The notes beneath the pieces were generated by a model. The model was not told the origin of the DNA. It saw only the letters and a program-made list of their open reading frames with translations, and searched no databases. A stretch of 8,794 bases of DNA. It comes from CAYZDV01 sp964477275 (GTDB lineage: Bacteria; Acidobacteriota; Aminicenantia; Aminicenantales; Aminicenantaceae). The stretch's first letter is position 1. Every line of letters starts with the position of its first letter. This document shows, piece after piece, positions 6,690 to 8,794 of the stretch. Made by a program: the position numbers and the translations under genes. The stretch covers positions 1-8,794 of the forward strand of contig CAYZDV010000085.1 in the NCBI GenBank assembly GCA_964477275.1. Direction: 5' to 3'.

Positions 6690-8315
6690 TTATTTTGCCA
6701 GGAACAGCGGCGAAAAATAGATTAACACGAGGGCAATCACGGCCAGGACCACCAGAGAACGAACAACATCCCTCGTATTCCAGCTCGCCCGGGAGGCCGC
6801 TTTATCCTCGGCAACGGTGGTGCCATAAGTCAGGCCTTTGATCTTCTCGAAGGAAGGCTGCGGCGTGAAATAGCTGACCACCGCCATGACCGCGATGGAG
6901 AAGAGGAACAAATAGACGCAGAAATAGAGGAAGTTCACGTCGGCAAAGGCATGGAGCGCTCCGCTCAAATGCTCTTTGTTGAGCTCGGCGACCAGGCGCA
7001 GCATCCCCAGAACAAAGCCGCCGACCAGGGCGGCGAGAGCACCGCGGGAATTGATCCTTTTCCAGAATATCCCCAGGAGAAACACTGCGGTGATGGGCGG
7101 TGCCAGGTAGGACTGGACGCTCTGGAGATAATGGTAAAGTTCTCCCGATATGTACTTCATCAGGGGAATCCACAGAATCCCTGAGACGACGACCACGCCG
7201 GTGGCAATCCGTCCGACCATGACCAGAGTCTTCTCCGAAGAGTCCGGCTTGAGCTTTTTATAGATGTCCATGGTGAAGAGCGTCGAGCAGGAGTTGAAGA
7301 CCGCCGCCAGGGAGCTCATCAGCGCCGCCAGGAGGCCGCCGACCACGAGTCCCCGCAATCCCGCTGGCAGGAGCGCCTTGACCATGGCCGGAAAGGCCTG
7401 GTCAGAAGCGGCGAGATCGATCTGGCCCGTCTTGGCCAGGGCATAGGCGATGACGCCGGGAATGATGAAGATGAAAAAAGGAAGAAGCTTGAGGTAGGAA
7501 GCGAAGATCGTCCCCCGTCTTCCCTGGATTTCGTTCCTGGCTGCCAGAGTCCTCTGAACGATGTACTGGTCCGTGCACCAGTACCAGATGCCGACGATGG
7601 GCGGGGCCAGGACCATTCCCAGCCAGGGGAAATCCGGGTGGTCAAGAGGCAAAAACAGGTTCAGGTGCTCGGTTCCGGCGACTGCCACCAGGTTGTTCCA
7701 GCCGCCAATCCGGATCAACCCGGTGGCGGTGACCATGACCGAGCCCAGGATCAGAACGATGGCCTGCATGCTTTCGGTGTAAACCACTGCGCGCAGACCG
7801 CCCAGCACGGTGTAGATGCCGGTGAGGACAACCGTGATCAGCGCGCCTGTCCAGAACTTGATTCCCATCAGAGTCTGGAAGACGACTGCGCCGGCGTAAA
7901 CGGTAACCGAGACCTTGGTCAGGACATAGGCGACCAGCGAGATCAGAGAGAGAATCCAGCGTGCGGCCGGCGAATAGCGCATTTCCAGGAATTCGGGCAT
8001 GGTGAAGACCCGGCTGCGCATGTAAAAAGGGACAAAAACCCAGCCCAGAAGCAGGATGCACCAGGCATGGAGCTCATAATGGCCCATGGCCACTCCGCTC
8101 TTGGCCGCTGTGCCTGCCAGACCGACGATATGCTCGGAGCCGATGTTGGACGCGAAAATGGAGGCGCCGATCACAAACCAGCCCACGTGCCGGCCGGCCA
8201 GGAAATACTCGGTCGTCGATTCCTGTTTCTGTCGGATGACCCAGCAGGCAATGCCGAAGATGATCGAAAAATAGACGGCGATGACGATCCAGTCCAGTGT
8301 CTGCAGCCCTTGCAT
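6690..8315 (-). CDS. SSS-family sodium/sugar symporter, SGLT-like, probable arabinose transporter
   Basis: A 541-residue inner-membrane protein with about 13-14 hydrophobic segments of the LeuT-fold SSS family. It resembles SGLT sugar carriers most: FASNIGSEHIVGLAGT at 54-69 (first core helix), Glu81, WYWCTDQYIVQRTLAA at 244-259, YLKLLPFF with Lys276, LMSSLAAVFNSCSTLFTMDIY at 332-352 with Ser334/Ser335 at the expected Na2 sodium site, and YLQSVQSYLAPP with Gln398. His62, Glu81, Lys276 and Gln398 align by motif with sugar-binding residues of human SGLT1, which supports a sugar rather than an osmolyte or amino acid as substrate. Context makes L-arabinose the likely substrate (inference); D-galactose, D-glucose or D-xylose are alternatives. 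It is the first gene of the operon. The ATG at 8315 has a GAGGAAAG element upstream at somewhat long spacing. Confidence 0.93.
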   Translation of the reverse strand: MQGLQTLDWIVIAVYFSIIFGIACWVIRQKQESTTEYFLAGRHVGWFVIGASIFASNIGSEHIVGLAGTAAKSGVAMGHYELHAWCILLLGWVFVPFYMRSRVFTMPEFLEMRYSPAARWILSLISLVAYVLTKVSVTVYAGAVVFQTLMGIKFWTGALITVVLTGIYTVLGGLRAVVYTESMQAIVLILGSVMVTATGLIRIGGWNNLVAVAGTEHLNLFLPLDHPDFPWLGMVLAPPIVGIWYWCTDQYIVQRTLAARNEIQGRRGTIFASYLKLLPFFIFIIPGVIAYALAKTGQIDLAASDQAFPAMVKALLPAGLRGLVVGGLLAALMSSLAAVFNSCSTLFTMDIYKKLKPDSSEKTLVMVGRIATGVVVVSGILWIPLMKYISGELYHYLQSVQSYLAPPITAVFLLGIFWKRINSRGALAALVGGFVLGMLRLVAELNKEHLSGALHAFADVNFLYFCVYLFLFSIAVMAVVSYFTPQPSFEKIKGLTYGTTVAEDKAASRASWNTRDVVRSLVVLAVIALVLIYFSPLFLAK

Positions 8316-8418
8316 GAATGGGGCTCTTTCCTCAAAATTTGAAACAGAATATATTTACTATCAGCTCCAGGGGAATGTCAAACAGGAAAAACGGGAGGCA
8401 ACCATTTCTTTTTCCGTG
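8316..8418. other. Leader region between the operon and the GH51 remnant
   Basis: About 100 bases, more A/T-rich than the neighbouring genes. It holds the symporter ribosome site (8326-8333, minus strand) and the candidate operon promoter. On the plus strand a GGGAGG lies at 8393-8398, about 20 bases before the ATG at 8419, too far for good initiation there. The plus frame that encodes the GH51 remnant stays open through this region, but its translation here does not look like GH51. Confidence 0.5.
8352..8381 (-). promoter_or_regulatory. Candidate sigma70-type promoter of the arabinose operon
   Basis: On the minus strand a perfect TTGACA (8381-8376) is followed after 18 bases by TAAATA (8357-8352). 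A better -10 match, TATATT (8353-8348), overlaps it, but at 22-base spacing. Transcription would start near 8345, giving a short leader before the symporter ATG at 8315. I see no clear operator palindrome. Confidence 0.45.
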
Positions 8419-8440
8419 ATGAGGGTGAGGGTTGAGGGTT
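8419..8440 (+). repeat. Short GAGGGT-type tandem repeat
   Basis: Three near-copies of GAGGGT(T), spanning 8421-8440, give three GGG runs in 17 bases. The repeat lies just before the point where GH51 similarity begins. It is low-complexity and could be chance or a recombination scar; a fourth G-run for a standard quadruplex is missing. Confidence 0.4.
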
Positions 8441-8794
8441 CGCCGGACGGTCGTTTTCCCAGGCTGGAGCGGGAAGCCAGACGGATGATGGCCGGCCTGA
8501 GCTACCACTATTACATCGTCCCCGGCGGCTGGGCGAACAAAAACTCAGCCACCGAATTTGGCGAGCCCGAATGGCTTGAAACCCTGCAGAAGGCCCTGTT
8601 CATGGATGAGCTTCTCAGGAAACACTCGACGATCATGGACAGGTATGACCCGGAAAAACGGGTCGGGTTGATCGTCGATGAGTGGGGAACCTGGTATGCC
8701 GTCGAGCCGGGAACCAATCCTTCTTTCCTCTTTCAGCAGAACTCGCTTCGCGATGCCCTGGTCGCAGGAGTCGTTCTCAACATCTTCAACCAGC
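8419..8794 (+). pseudogene. 5'-truncated GH51 alpha-L-arabinofuranosidase (runs off right edge)
   Basis: The frame is open to the window end, and the translation from about 8455 is clearly GH51: REARRMMAGLSYHYYIVPGG, KALFMDELLRKHS, MDRYDPEKRVGLIVDEWGTW, VEPGTN, QQNSLRDALVAG and NIFNQ. The Glu of VDEWGTW (codon 8680-8682) matches the family's catalytic nucleophile. GH51 enzymes are normally about 500 residues, with the acid/base Glu in a GNE motif well before this part; here roughly the first 220 residues are absent, because only about 100 non-GH51 bases separate this stretch from the divergent symporter. The start is uncertain: ATG at 8419 opens the frame without a good ribosome site, and ATGs at 8485/8488 or 8314 are alternatives. 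A product lacking half the barrel should be inactive. An intact enzyme would release arabinose and fit the operon. A misassembly or a split gene is also possible. Confidence 0.75.

Noticed and set aside
7638..8342. Plus-strand open frame opposite the symporter
   Set aside because: Very polar, repetitive composition (D, Q, N, G) typical of the reverse complement of a membrane protein gene.
8343..8435. NRIY-like stretch in another plus frame as remnant of the missing GH51 half
   Set aside because: The resemblance to the GH51 NRLYKIACG motif covers about four residues, the spacing to the rest is wrong and the frame soon stops; likely chance.

Overview
This 8.8 kb window is bacterial DNA of moderately high GC content. 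Its core is a compact L-arabinose catabolism operon on the minus strand. Two unrelated plus-strand genes lie to its left and a 5'-truncated arabinofuranosidase lies at the right edge. The type of organism is inferred, not shown. A sulfatase fused to TPR repeats, an SGLT-type sodium/sugar symporter and an AraB/AraD pair with a FucI-like isomerase suggest a saccharolytic, probably anaerobic, polysaccharide-degrading bacterium. An Acidobacteriota/Aminicenantes-like lineage is my best guess; no rRNA or other marker gene is present to test it.

Layout: (1) 2-1219 (+) is the C-terminal end of a sulfatase followed by a linker and about six TPR repeats; its catalytic part lies left of the window. (2) 1220-1510 is non-coding and ends in a strong Shine-Dalgarno sequence. 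(3) 1511-2707 (+) is a complete fold-type I PLP aminotransferase of the LysN/ARO8/MocR-like group. (4) 2708-2793 is a short gap between convergent genes. (5) 8315-2794 (-) reads, in transcription order, SGLT-type symporter, ribulokinase AraB, L-ribulose-5-phosphate 4-epimerase AraD, and an L-fucose/L-arabinose isomerase-superfamily protein. (6) 8316-8418 is the operon leader with a candidate promoter. (7) 8419-8794 (+), running off the right edge, encodes the nucleophile-bearing second half of a GH51 alpha-L-arabinofuranosidase without its first half.

How the operon should work (inference from families): arabinose enters with sodium through the symporter, the isomerase makes L-ribulose, AraB phosphorylates it to L-ribulose 5-phosphate, and AraD epimerises that to D-xylulose 5-phosphate for the pentose phosphate pathway. 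The symporter-araB gap is 10 bp, and araB/araD and araD/isomerase overlap in ATGA junctions, so the four genes are almost certainly one transcript with translational coupling. No canonical AraA is present; the FucI-like protein occupies its place. No regulator gene is visible.

Most worth a second look: the FucI-like isomerase replacing AraA; the GH51 gene that lacks the half carrying its acid/base residue; and two A8 tracts at the araD/isomerase junction, where one inserted A or a -1 shift would fuse the two proteins.
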